Of a DNA stretch of 64,000 bases, positions 51,864 to 60,170 are shown piece by piece. The first letter of the stretch is position 1; every line of letters starts with the position of its first letter. The stretch comes from Candidatus Berkiella cookevillensis (GTDB taxonomy: Bacteria > Pseudomonadota > Gammaproteobacteria > Berkiellales > Berkiellaceae), in NCBI RefSeq assembly GCF_001431315.2, contig NZ_LKHV02000001.1:1364001-1428000 (forward strand), written 5' to 3'. Both the position numbers and the translations under genes were made by a program. Under the pieces are notes generated by a model. The model had not been told where the DNA came from. It searched no databases and saw only the letters and a list, made by a program, of their open reading frames with translations.

Positions 51864-54596
51864 ATGCTAGGAAATAAAATTAAATCACAGTATATAGAAG
51901 CGCTAAATTCTCCCAATTTAGATTCTTCTGATTTGATTCTAATGAGTATTCAGTTGTTAGAAGCTGAATTAAAAGTAGAGTTGGTAGATGTCAGAAATGC
52001 TTATATTCAGAATGATTATTCTACTGCAAAGCAGATAATAAATAATTTATGCGCCAATAATATTGAAGATCAACGCATTGCAATGCTTGTTATACAAAAA
52101 ATGCTGCAAGTAAGAGATATTCCAGAAGAAAATCAAAGTAGACGCTATTTTGAGGCACGATTTTCAAAGGCATTATTGGGTGGTTTGAATGAAAGAGATT
52201 TTGAAGCCTTGAATCATTTTTTGCAAACCATAAGAAGATTAGACACGGATGGTGCATTCGCGAGTCAATTACCCACAGCAGATGTAATGACATTGCAAGA
52301 TGCTGTTAAAGTTGTGAATGTGGTGCGTGGTTTTGGAGATGATAATCCTATCGTCAATGGATATAGAGGGCCATTGCGTAAAAAAAGCCCTATTGTGCCA
52401 AGAAAGGATAGAGACGACACGCCTATCAAAGAGGATGATAATAGTCGTGCAAAACCACTATCATTAAACCCTGGGGTTATGAAAGCTTCTGCGCCGATAC
52501 CCGTGGATGAACAATTAGATAAAGCATTGCAAGGAAAAACACCGGATACATTTAGAATTGATAGAGGCGTTAATGATGGTTTTTCTGCAACAAGAGCAGA
52601 TATTCCTTTTGTGAATTCTGTTTCTGGCACCGCATTTAGCTTGTCGGTGATGTTACACTTCTTCTTAGAGGAAAATAAGGGGCAAGAAGGTTTAGAAGCA
52701 GAAGTTGATAGCATCATAAGAGCATTTATGGGACACATGTGCGGAAAAGGCTATCATAGTATGGGAGAAATGATTGAGGTTTTGCGAGATCCTTCGGTGC
52801 AAAATTTATTTGCGCAGCATCAAATAGCTTTAAATTTAGATTTTAATTCAGATACAACACGCGATACCTTTAAAGCTGCGGCAAGCTACAGCAAAACAAT
52901 CAATATCAAAAGAAAGTTCAGCGAAGAGCTTGTGGTACAGCATCAACAAAAAATGGAAGATGGCTGGAACATTCAACCCATAGACGCTAAACAATATTTA
53001 CAAAAAGTTAGAGATAAAGAGGCTATTATTATTGATGCACCTCATACCATCATCAACAATGGTATATTTTCACATGAATATATTGGTGAAATCTGTGAGC
53101 TAGTTGGTAATTATAATCTTGCGGAGAATGTTGCCTTTCCTCCAGAGCGATTAGCATTATTTCATACAACCGCATTTATTGAAACAGAGATTCAAAGAGA
53201 TCCAGATGCCAGTGAGATAGAAAAGCGCGCAGAAGATGATTTGTATTCGATGGTTTATGATGAATTTTATCCAAGTGTATTGGAGAAGATTAATGCTTCT
53301 AAAGATCGATTTGATGCACTACAAGATTTAATATTTAATGACGCGCGCACTACCATAATGAATTATTCAAATGGTAATTATGATGCAAGTGTCAGAGCGC
53401 AAATCAAAGATCCTTTTTTCTTAGAATGTTTAGACTATCTAGATAAAATTCAAACAAGATTTCTTGAGAATAAAGTATCCCATGGCCAATATAAAGAAAA
53501 TGCTGACTTGGGCAGCATTATGATTAGAGCGCTTTTTACCAAGATGTATAATCGTGAAATGGGTCAAAAAATAGCCAGTATTGTAGATGAGGTTGGCAAT
53601 GATATTATCAAGAAAAAACAATATCCTCGTATGTCAGTGCACGCAAGAGACGATCGTCATACTTATATGATGATGGGCGCACCTGCTTGTGGCAAAGGAG
53701 TAGCTTTAGGTAGGGCCGCTATATTAGCAGAAGAAACACATCAAGTTGCTTGGCGTGATGTATGTAAAATTAACACAGACGACCATAGAGCTATCGTAAC
53801 CCAAGGACAACATCTTGGACAAGACACAAAAATTCATGCTCAGCTCAGTAATGTTGAATCAATGATCATTACATCAATTGCGAATCAAAAATATAATCAG
53901 AAATTAAAATCAGGTGGTGCGCCTCATTTATTGATAGATACTGTGATGCCTTTGATGAGAAAATTCAATATAGGTTTGGAGCAAGATGGACAGTTGCATG
54001 TCTTTGCTGTTACGGCTCCTGTAGACGAATCCCTCAAACGCATGGTTGCTCGTGGACAGGATACGGGGCGATATGTGAGTTCAAACTATGTGATTCAAGC
54101 ACATCAGTCTGTTAGCAATGATTTGATTAAGAATTTATGTAGCCTAACAGATGCGGGCAAAAATTTTGATTTTGTTATATTAGACACCCATGTTCCATTA
54201 GGATCAGATCCTATTGTCGTGATGGTGGGGGATACAGCGCTTAAAAAATTACTCATTTTCGATGAAGATGCAGCGGCATACTTCTATGGTAAAAAAAATA
54301 TAGATACCAACGGAAGGAGTATGGCTCAATTATATCAAGATAGACCTATGATGGATAATGGTTATTTGGATGTGTTTAAGGCAAGTGGCTTTGAGGTTGC
54401 ACTCCCAAGTCAGAGCATAAATGCTTCTTCTTTTATATCTGAACCAGAGCCAGTATCCCCCACATCAAATCGACAAACATTGCTGCTGAAATTTGATCAG
54501 ACTAAAAGTGTGGAAATACCCAGTGTTAAGCAAACATCTGGTCTAGCGATAGATCTTAAAAAAACAGAAGAAAAAAAGGGACCAATTATACGGTGA
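51864..54596 (+). CDS. Large protein with zeta-toxin-like P-loop kinase domain, candidate effector
   Basis: About 910 residues from the ATG at 51864 (a GTG four codons earlier is possible). The first ~580 residues are soluble, with no family recognised. Around residue 600-780 lies a P-loop kinase: YMMMGAPACGKGVALGRAA (Walker A), KINTDDHRAIV (acidic strand), HLLIDTVMP (Walker B-like), ARGQDTGRYVSSNYVIQAHQ (arginine-rich lid) and FDFVILDT. The order and the R-x6-GR-x-V lid resemble zeta toxins, which phosphorylate UDP-sugars. Zeta-like domains also occur in large Legionella effectors. No epsilon-type antitoxin was recognised, but a small SMLxVF gene follows 41 nt downstream. Confidence 0.7.
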   Translation: MLGNKIKSQYIEALNSPNLDSSDLILMSIQLLEAELKVELVDVRNAYIQNDYSTAKQIINNLCANNIEDQRIAMLVIQKMLQVRDIPEENQSRRYFEARFSKALLGGLNERDFEALNHFLQTIRRLDTDGAFASQLPTADVMTLQDAVKVVNVVRGFGDDNPIVNGYRGPLRKKSPIVPRKDRDDTPIKEDDNSRAKPLSLNPGVMKASAPIPVDEQLDKALQGKTPDTFRIDRGVNDGFSATRADIPFVNSVSGTAFSLSVMLHFFLEENKGQEGLEAEVDSIIRAFMGHMCGKGYHSMGEMIEVLRDPSVQNLFAQHQIALNLDFNSDTTRDTFKAAASYSKTINIKRKFSEELVVQHQQKMEDGWNIQPIDAKQYLQKVRDKEAIIIDAPHTIINNGIFSHEYIGEICELVGNYNLAENVAFPPERLALFHTTAFIETEIQRDPDASEIEKRAEDDLYSMVYDEFYPSVLEKINASKDRFDALQDLIFNDARTTIMNYSNGNYDASVRAQIKDPFFLECLDYLDKIQTRFLENKVSHGQYKENADLGSIMIRALFTKMYNREMGQKIASIVDEVGNDIIKKKQYPRMSVHARDDRHTYMMMGAPACGKGVALGRAAILAEETHQVAWRDVCKINTDDHRAIVTQGQHLGQDTKIHAQLSNVESMIITSIANQKYNQKLKSGGAPHLLIDTVMPLMRKFNIGLEQDGQLHVFAVTAPVDESLKRMVARGQDTGRYVSSNYVIQAHQSVSNDLIKNLCSLTDAGKNFDFVILDTHVPLGSDPIVVMVGDTALKKLLIFDEDAAAYFYGKKNIDTNGRSMAQLYQDRPMMDNGYLDVFKASGFEVALPSQSINASSFISEPEPVSPTSNRQTLLLKFDQTKSVEIPSVKQTSGLAIDLKKTEEKKGPIIR

Positions 54597-54637
54597 TTAT
54601 AATTTTTTTGAAGTTAAATAAATGAAAAAGGTGATAT

Positions 54638-54871
54638 ATGCCTAAGAATATTGACCCAAGCAAAAGTGATGAAAAATCTAACGAGGCGCATACTCAAGCG
54701 CTTAAGAAGAAAAAATCTATGCTTAAAGTATTTGAGCATGGTCAATTTATGCCAGAAAGAGAAACGGCTGCCGCACAAGATTTATATACAAGGGTGAGCA
54801 ATGGTTCTATGAGTGAGGATTCATTGATTGATTTTCAGAACGATAGTATGAAACCCGCTGCTGGAAGATAA
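54638..54871 (+). CDS. SMLxVF-family small protein 2 (77 aa)
   Basis: Charged and soluble: a lysine-rich N-terminal half ends ALKKKKSMLKVFEHGQFMPE, then DLYTRVSNGSMSEDSLIDFQ. It is a paralog of the 80-residue protein at 51295-51537, with the shared pattern K-S-M-L-x-V-F-x-x-G-x-F-x-P, R-V-S-x-G and S-E-D. AAAGGTG lies close before the ATG. It follows the zeta-like gene by 41 nt on the same strand, so it is probably co-transcribed. Adaptor, chaperone or immunity roles are all possible; none is shown. Confidence 0.65.
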   Translation: MPKNIDPSKSDEKSNEAHTQALKKKKSMLKVFEHGQFMPERETAAAQDLYTRVSNGSMSEDSLIDFQNDSMKPAAGR

Positions 54872-54958
54872 ATAAAATGAGCGAGAATTTTGTTGTTGTG
54901 TCTGATTTTTACGCCCCATCTTTTAGATGCCATTACTCTCAGTGCTTCAACGCTTGCC

Positions 54959-55690
54959 TTATAAGATAGTTTGAATAGATTGTTTTAGTACCTCTACTAA
55001 TGCTTCTGGATGCCCATGAAAGGGACAGTGATCGGTTTTTAATTCATAGACACGAGAGACATTCCCTCGTTGAATCATGCGTTCTTGATCATAAGGTAAG
55101 AGAACCCTATCGTCTAGGCATTTGACATATGCTTTAGCAACAGAGCCAAAACCTTCAGGCGATAAAAATTTTATTTTTGTGCTAAATGCTTTAAGAGGTT
55201 CTGGAATCATAGATTGAAGTTCTTTTTCAGCAATTAGAGGCGGGCAGCTATTATAAATCAGAGATTTTGCTCTATCAGATCGCTTAATTTCGATCTTATT
55301 TAAAGCGGGATATGATATTGCTTCTGTTGAAATACCTGGGTTACTAATAGTAGCGGCAATATCAAATAAGCATTCATCGGATTGTGGTATAAAAGCAGCA
55401 ATATAAATCAGTTGCTTGATGAGATGTGGTTGATTTTCTGCAACTTGAGAGATAGTTAAGCCCGCTAAACTATGTCCAATAACAATGCAAGGTTCACCAA
55501 TAGACTTGAGATAATTTTCTAGGGTAGTTACATAGTCGTTCAGTGTGAGTCGCTTGTAAGTCGAGGAGTTTTCAAAAATGCGACCTGGCATATTAATAGC
55601 GTGGACAGTGCCCAGCGTTTGTAAGCCTTTTAATATTTGTTTCCAGCATGAAGCTGTGTGCCACGCGCCATGAACGAGAACGATATGCAT
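54959..55690 (-). CDS. Alpha/beta-fold hydrolase
   Basis: 243 residues from the ATG at 55690. The strand/oxyanion motif VLVHGAWHTASCWKQIL, the nucleophile elbow VIGHSLAGLTISQV (GHSLAG) and the C-terminal histidine in KTDHCPFHGHPEAL form the usual Ser-Asp-His set, and the length is typical of the MhpC/EstA-like branch. It probably hydrolyses an ester or amide in the cytoplasm; substrate unknown. A GTG at 55753 would add 21 residues before the first strand, which the family lacks. The GG-leader-like peptide gene lies ~120 nt upstream on the same strand. Confidence 0.85.
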   Translation of the reverse strand: MHIVLVHGAWHTASCWKQILKGLQTLGTVHAINMPGRIFENSSTYKRLTLNDYVTTLENYLKSIGEPCIVIGHSLAGLTISQVAENQPHLIKQLIYIAAFIPQSDECLFDIAATISNPGISTEAISYPALNKIEIKRSDRAKSLIYNSCPPLIAEKELQSMIPEPLKAFSTKIKFLSPEGFGSVAKAYVKCLDDRVLLPYDQERMIQRGNVSRVYELKTDHCPFHGHPEALVEVLKQSIQTIL

Positions 55691-55764
55691 AGTTTTAAGA
55701 GGTATGTAGTTACTGTAAAGGAATAGTATATCTGCTGAGGCTTGATTTTTCACCTAGAGAGAAG

Positions 55765-55787
55765 GGGGGATTTGAGTGAAGTCCCCC
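55765..55787. terminator. G/C-run hairpin between the GG-leader-like peptide gene and the hydrolase gene
   Basis: GGGGGA (55765-55770) pairs with TCCCCC (55782-55787) around an 11-nt loop. It lies 23 bases after the peptide stop on the minus strand. No U tract is seen on that strand, so termination is uncertain. Confidence 0.35.
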
Positions 55788-55809
55788 TATTTGTCGCTAT
55801 ATGTAAGGA

Positions 55810-56052
55810 TTATTTGTATGAAGATATCGCTTCATATATGTTGTAGCCAAGATAGTAAATGCTTTGGGCAGGGAGGATCACAAAAGCACAAGGAATACCA
55901 ATAAGGAATCCTGCCGTTGCTCCTACAGTATCAACACCTGCTTGAAAGCCTGTTGAAAAATTAATAGGGGCATTGGGATCAACAGGAATCAGCAGGTTGA
56001 TGCTATTAGCGCCCGATACAAAGGTTTGTTCTTGATTTGATAATACTCTCAT
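55810..56052 (-). CDS. GG-leader-like small hydrophobic peptide (80 aa)
   Basis: MRVLSNQEQTFVSGA matches the leader of the peptide at 21300 (MQVLSDEEVKCVVGG) in length and pattern: M-x-V-L-S-x-x-E, a hydrophobic V at -4/-3, and Gly-Ala in place of Gly-Gly. The predicted mature part (NSINLLIPVDPNAPINFSTG, then QAGVDTVGATAGFLIGIPCA) is Gly/Ala-rich and hydrophobic, as in class II bacteriocins. The ribosome site is weak. It stands upstream of the hydrolase gene on the same strand. No exporter or immunity gene was seen. It could be a bacteriocin-like peptide, or a membrane peptide that merely resembles one. Confidence 0.55.
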   Translation of the reverse strand: MRVLSNQEQTFVSGANSINLLIPVDPNAPINFSTGFQAGVDTVGATAGFLIGIPCAFVILPAQSIYYLGYNIYEAISSYK

Positions 56053-56207
56053 TTTTTAACACCATAAAAGCTAACTAACAAATAACAGGTGGACATGGTA
56101 GCGGTTTATGATATTAATATCAAGTCTACCAACTAGAATATTTGACAGCTTTGAACTCAAATGTTAGTTTGGCCTTTTTATCCCGTTTTAAATTAGGGTG
56201 AAGTTAT

Positions 56208-56588
56208 ATGTTGTCTTCTTTCACGCCAACAGATTCTTGTGTTGAACCAGATATCCATCCCCTACAGAGTCGCTTGCTAGGCTTATTAGATCAAACTTGG
56301 GATAAATGCGAAAAAAATTCTGTAGGTGTAGATAATCAAGAGCGATATGCAATGGTAGCACAAGTGCCACGTGTTGTAGAAAACAGGGCTAAAGCCAACA
56401 TAGCATTTGATGCGATATCAAGTGAATTGAACAATATTCATAGTGACGAAGCTGTACTTGCTTTTTTAGAAAGCCCCTTGATAAAAAGCGAAGGGCTATT
56501 TTTTAGGATATTAAGAGGAAAAATCAATAAGTACCTTGTTCCTGATTTTGAGCCTGAAGTACAGGAGAAGATTCGTTATCAGAAATAA
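56208..56588 (+). CDS. Hypothetical protein, 126 aa
   Basis: Not recognised. Mostly helical, soluble and slightly acidic, with two cysteines in the first 50 residues (PTDSCVEPDI, TWDKCEKNS). The C-terminal half reads LAFLESPLIKSEGLFFRILR and ends KIRYQK. AGGGTGAAG precedes the ATG at a suitable distance. It is convergent with the first TPR-like gene, ten bases from its stop. Confidence 0.55.
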   Translation: MLSSFTPTDSCVEPDIHPLQSRLLGLLDQTWDKCEKNSVGVDNQERYAMVAQVPRVVENRAKANIAFDAISSELNNIHSDEAVLAFLESPLIKSEGLFFRILRGKINKYLVPDFEPEVQEKIRYQK

Positions 56589-56598
56589 TATCCGTTTA

Positions 56599-58155
56599 TT
56601 ATCTGCGAAATGAGTCCTTATTGAAGGATAAATTTGTATTGGGCTCAGGGCTTATAGCGTCTTCTTTGGTTGCAACAACAACACCTTTGCTAAAACATAT
56701 AGGTTCTGCAGATATAGAGAGTGTGCTCACACTGTAATCTTGTGCTTCATCTTGTATTGTTGATGAAGATGTTGTTAATGAAGATAATATTGCCAATGAG
56801 AGATTTTCCAATTGATACTTCTCTAACTCATGTGCAAGCACATTAATCTGATCGCTAAACACTCCAATCTTAGATTGAGCAAATAAAGTAAGTGTCGATC
56901 TTAGAAGTGCTTCGCATTTTTGAGGACTGTTTAATTTCACTCTGCTATAGAGCGCTATCAAGTCATTAAAACATAAAATGCTTTTATCGGCATCGCCCTG
57001 GTATTGCAAAGCAACAAGTTGTAATAACAATAATTCTAAATGAATAATGTCTCGTTCTTCTTGAGGAGAGATAGAGTCTAATCGCTTAAATGCTAATTGA
57101 ATATATTGCAAAGCAAATTCTGTATTATGAGATTCAGGTAATAGATAAAAATTTGCAGCAAATACTAGACTGAAAACGATCATGGATTTGTTTTCTAGTC
57201 TGGATGCAGCGCCCATATAAGACAAAGAGATACGAAATGCTTCGGCAGCTTTAGGGTGATTGCCAGACTCATAGCTATGTTTTGCATAGACTAAGAGCAT
57301 GGTTAAGACTTTTGTTTGAGCGCTTGTTGCACAGGCATGGGCCGTTTTTTCAAATAATGATAAATCATTGAGTAGTGTGAAGGCGGTGCTCCACTCTCTT
57401 TTTTCCATCAATAATAAAAATAACTGGGAAATAATAGAAACGAGAAGGGGATGCACATTATTATTATCATTTTCCAATTCATCAGAACTGACAGATAAGT
57501 AGAGTTGATATGCATTTTTTAAGGCTTGAATGGCTGCATCTATATTTTTATTCATTCGATGAAGCTGGCATAAATGATACTGTATTTCTAGGTTAGAATT
57601 CAGATAGTGAATGATGCCGATAGCGCCATTACTGCGCCATCTTGTCAGTGTATTTTGGCAAAATTGTAATTGTGTGTATCCTGCCTGGGTATCATGTTGT
57701 TGTATATATAAAGTAGCTAGTAATAAGTTGCTTTCCATCCACTTAAGATCATAGCCTTGCTCATCATTTCCGTGACAATAAATTAATTCACCAATAGCCT
57801 CGGGTATTTTATCTAGTAATACATAAGCGCGTGCTCTTAAGTAATAAGAATTAATACTTGTATATTCAGCACTAGGTGATAGTTGCTCCAAGATTTTTAG
57901 GGGCGCATTTAGTTGTAAATAACAATCACACAACCAGCTTTGCACTTGGCGATAGAACTCTCTTTTCTTCTTTGCTTCAGTTGTCTGGGATAAGGAGGAG
58001 GGCGTTAATCGCTCAAGCGCGACAAGATAGTCATTTGCAGCGCTCTGATATTGTTGATTGCGGAAAGAATCCTTCGCTTGAAGGAGCAAGCTTTTGAGGT
58101 CAATTGCTCCGTGATTCTGGGTCGTAGTTGTCAATGTGCGCTTGTCGCCTAGCAT
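56599..58155 (-). CDS. TPR-like helical-repeat protein, paralog A (518 aa)
   Basis: Almost all helix, arranged as TPR-type antiparallel pairs: LLQAKDSFRNQQYQSAANDY, YLRARAYVLLDKIPEAIGEL, LLATLYIQQHDTQAGYTQLQ, IDAAIQALKNAYQLYL and SYESGNHPKAAEAFRISLSY. The C-terminal ~60 residues are low-complexity and polar, ending NTNLSFNKDSFRR. TPR proteins act as scaffolds. It resembles the next gene (58305) in length, repeat order and the NLSF tail, so the two arose by duplication. No signal peptide, so cytoplasmic or delivered to host cells; the role is unknown. Confidence 0.72.
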   Translation of the reverse strand: MLGDKRTLTTTTQNHGAIDLKSLLLQAKDSFRNQQYQSAANDYLVALERLTPSSLSQTTEAKKKREFYRQVQSWLCDCYLQLNAPLKILEQLSPSAEYTSINSYYLRARAYVLLDKIPEAIGELIYCHGNDEQGYDLKWMESNLLLATLYIQQHDTQAGYTQLQFCQNTLTRWRSNGAIGIIHYLNSNLEIQYHLCQLHRMNKNIDAAIQALKNAYQLYLSVSSDELENDNNNVHPLLVSIISQLFLLLMEKREWSTAFTLLNDLSLFEKTAHACATSAQTKVLTMLLVYAKHSYESGNHPKAAEAFRISLSYMGAASRLENKSMIVFSLVFAANFYLLPESHNTEFALQYIQLAFKRLDSISPQEERDIIHLELLLLQLVALQYQGDADKSILCFNDLIALYSRVKLNSPQKCEALLRSTLTLFAQSKIGVFSDQINVLAHELEKYQLENLSLAILSSLTTSSSTIQDEAQDYSVSTLSISAEPICFSKGVVVATKEDAISPEPNTNLSFNKDSFRR

Positions 58156-58304
58156 TTTATTTTAGTCCCTGACATTGAGGGGTATTGATGCTGAAACATT
58201 TTTTATGTATTGACATTCAATAATTTCATACAGCTAAATAAGCGACTACTCTATCACAAGGCAGAGATAGATTTCACTATAATTTTTAGAGTATATGCAC
58301 CAGA

Positions 58305-59858
58305 CTATTTTATATGGTAGCTGTGTGCCTTTGCTAGGCTTTCTCTTCTTGTTCTTTCTACAAAGCTTAGGTTGCCATCTTCGGCTATCGCTTCGTTCTC
58401 TTCTTTTTCAGTGTTATAGCTTAAAAGAACAGAAGGCGGATTAATGACTGGAGGTAGTGCGCTTGTTGATTGTGCAGACGTTTCTATAGATAAAATATCT
58501 AAAAGCATATTGGTTGCAATAATAGGTAGTTGTATTTTCTCTAGCTCAATTTTAAAGATAGCGATTTGATTTTGGAATGTAAGATTATCGGTTGCGTCAA
58601 AAAGTGGTAGTAATTTTTCAAGCAAAGTACAAAGGGATGAAGGAGAGTCTATTTCTGCCTTTAGCAGCATTAATTGATTGAATATTGTGATAGCATCTGC
58701 TGTTTTATCTAGTTGCTGTTCGCAGATGAGTCGCATCAATAATATTTCAATGGTTGCAAGCTTCTGTTGGTCTCTTGGTAAAAAAATAATATTTTTTTGA
58801 GCAATATTCAAAAAAAGTAAAGCTAGGTCGATTCTTTTACTTGTAGGTTGTAAGTAAAGATTAGCTGCAACGATACAAACTTTGCAAATAAGTTCTTTGG
58901 GAATAATGTTTTGCTGCGCCCAAGAGAGCGCGCGGTTCAATTGTTCGACAGCGATTAATATGTTGCCTTGCTCATAATTAAGCTTTAGTCCGATTAAGTA
59001 TGCATTGAATGCTTTGGTTTTGGCTTCTAAACTGGCGTAGGTTATTTCTTCATCCATCAGTTCTACCAGTGATTGATGTACTTCCAAAATTTCAGTGATA
59101 TCTGATTTTTTATTTAATAAAAGCAGTAAGGTTGCATTGGCGGAGAGTATATTAAGTTTTATATCTTGATCAATGAGTGTGCTAAATTCTTGCTTATATT
59201 GTTTGTACAGATGAATGGCTTTTTGCAAACTATGAATGGCTAAAGAAATATTGCTTTCAGCACGATAGATATTACTGGCGTGACAGAGACATTCAATTTG
59301 AGTAATCAGAAAATATTTTGTTGTGCGATTTGCTACTGGAAGATCAGAAAGATAATTAGTAATAATAGATAATAATCCTTTGGCTTGAGTGAATTGGTGT
59401 TCTTCAATTAAAAGTGGTATTAACCAGAAAGCGGCTTCTATGGCTGCTAATTGCTGAAAATCATTTTTTTCAAGCGGTGCTGTTGCTTGTTGAAGTTGCA
59501 TTATAGCTTCTGTTCGCTTTCCCAATTGTAAAAATGCTCTTGCTTTTAATATTAAAGTCTCGCATTGAGTATGATCATTTTCAAGAGAGGGATAATTTTT
59601 AATTGTTGTTAATGCATCTGCTGCGTGCAAAGTGGATATTTGGCATTTTACAAGTGCGAGTAATGCTTTATGGTAAAGCAAAGACAACCTAGGCCCTAAA
59701 GGCTTGTTAAGCCGAGTCGTTTGAGCGCTTATCTCATGAATAGCTGCTTTATAGTGTAATTCAGCTGTTGAGTAGTCATTTTTAGCAAAAGCAGTATTTG
59801 CAGTCAATAATTCTTCTTTAAAATCAATGATTTTTGTGTGTTTTAAGCCATTGAGCAT
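58305..59858 (-). CDS. TPR-like helical-repeat protein, paralog B (517 aa)
   Basis: Same architecture as its neighbour: IDFKEELLTANTAFAKNDYS, TAELHYKAAIHEI, LILKARAFLQLGKRTEAIMQ, AIHSLQKAIHLYKQYKQEFS and NYEQGNILIAVEQLNRALSW, ending in a polar tail with DGNLSFVERTRRES. The two share the start plan (ID-F/L-K, a TPR pair of 34 residues) and the C-terminal NLSF word, but have diverged strongly. A 149-base gap separates them. Most likely a tandem duplication followed by divergence; the partner proteins are unknown. Confidence 0.72.
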   Translation of the reverse strand: MLNGLKHTKIIDFKEELLTANTAFAKNDYSTAELHYKAAIHEISAQTTRLNKPLGPRLSLLYHKALLALVKCQISTLHAADALTTIKNYPSLENDHTQCETLILKARAFLQLGKRTEAIMQLQQATAPLEKNDFQQLAAIEAAFWLIPLLIEEHQFTQAKGLLSIITNYLSDLPVANRTTKYFLITQIECLCHASNIYRAESNISLAIHSLQKAIHLYKQYKQEFSTLIDQDIKLNILSANATLLLLLNKKSDITEILEVHQSLVELMDEEITYASLEAKTKAFNAYLIGLKLNYEQGNILIAVEQLNRALSWAQQNIIPKELICKVCIVAANLYLQPTSKRIDLALLFLNIAQKNIIFLPRDQQKLATIEILLMRLICEQQLDKTADAITIFNQLMLLKAEIDSPSSLCTLLEKLLPLFDATDNLTFQNQIAIFKIELEKIQLPIIATNMLLDILSIETSAQSTSALPPVINPPSVLLSYNTEKEENEAIAEDGNLSFVERTRRESLAKAHSYHIK

Positions 59859-60170
59859 TGACTGATTTCCCCATTGATTGACTGTTATTTAGAGTCTGTT
59901 CTCACACAAGATTACATCGAGCTAGTTGAAGAAATCAAAATATTAAAGATAAACGGCATAGCTTTATCGACCAAAGGTTGTTTTATTCATAGGAATAGAT
60001 TTTCTACTTTAAAAAAATATATTGAATTTTTCTTTGATAATTAAAATTTTTTGGCAACCATCTCTTTTTTATTACAGTTTATCTGGAATCATTACAGTCT
60101 TGGATTAAATATTGTTATAAGTATTCTAAATAATTTATTAAACAATATGGTTTCTTACGGGTGAGGTACT
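59859..60170. other. Intergenic region, no gene seen
   Basis: About 310 AT-rich bases between the TPR-like gene and the large orphan gene, which diverge. I found no coherent frame on either strand and no strong repeat. A GTGAGG ribosome site for the orphan gene lies at its right end. Confidence 0.4.
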
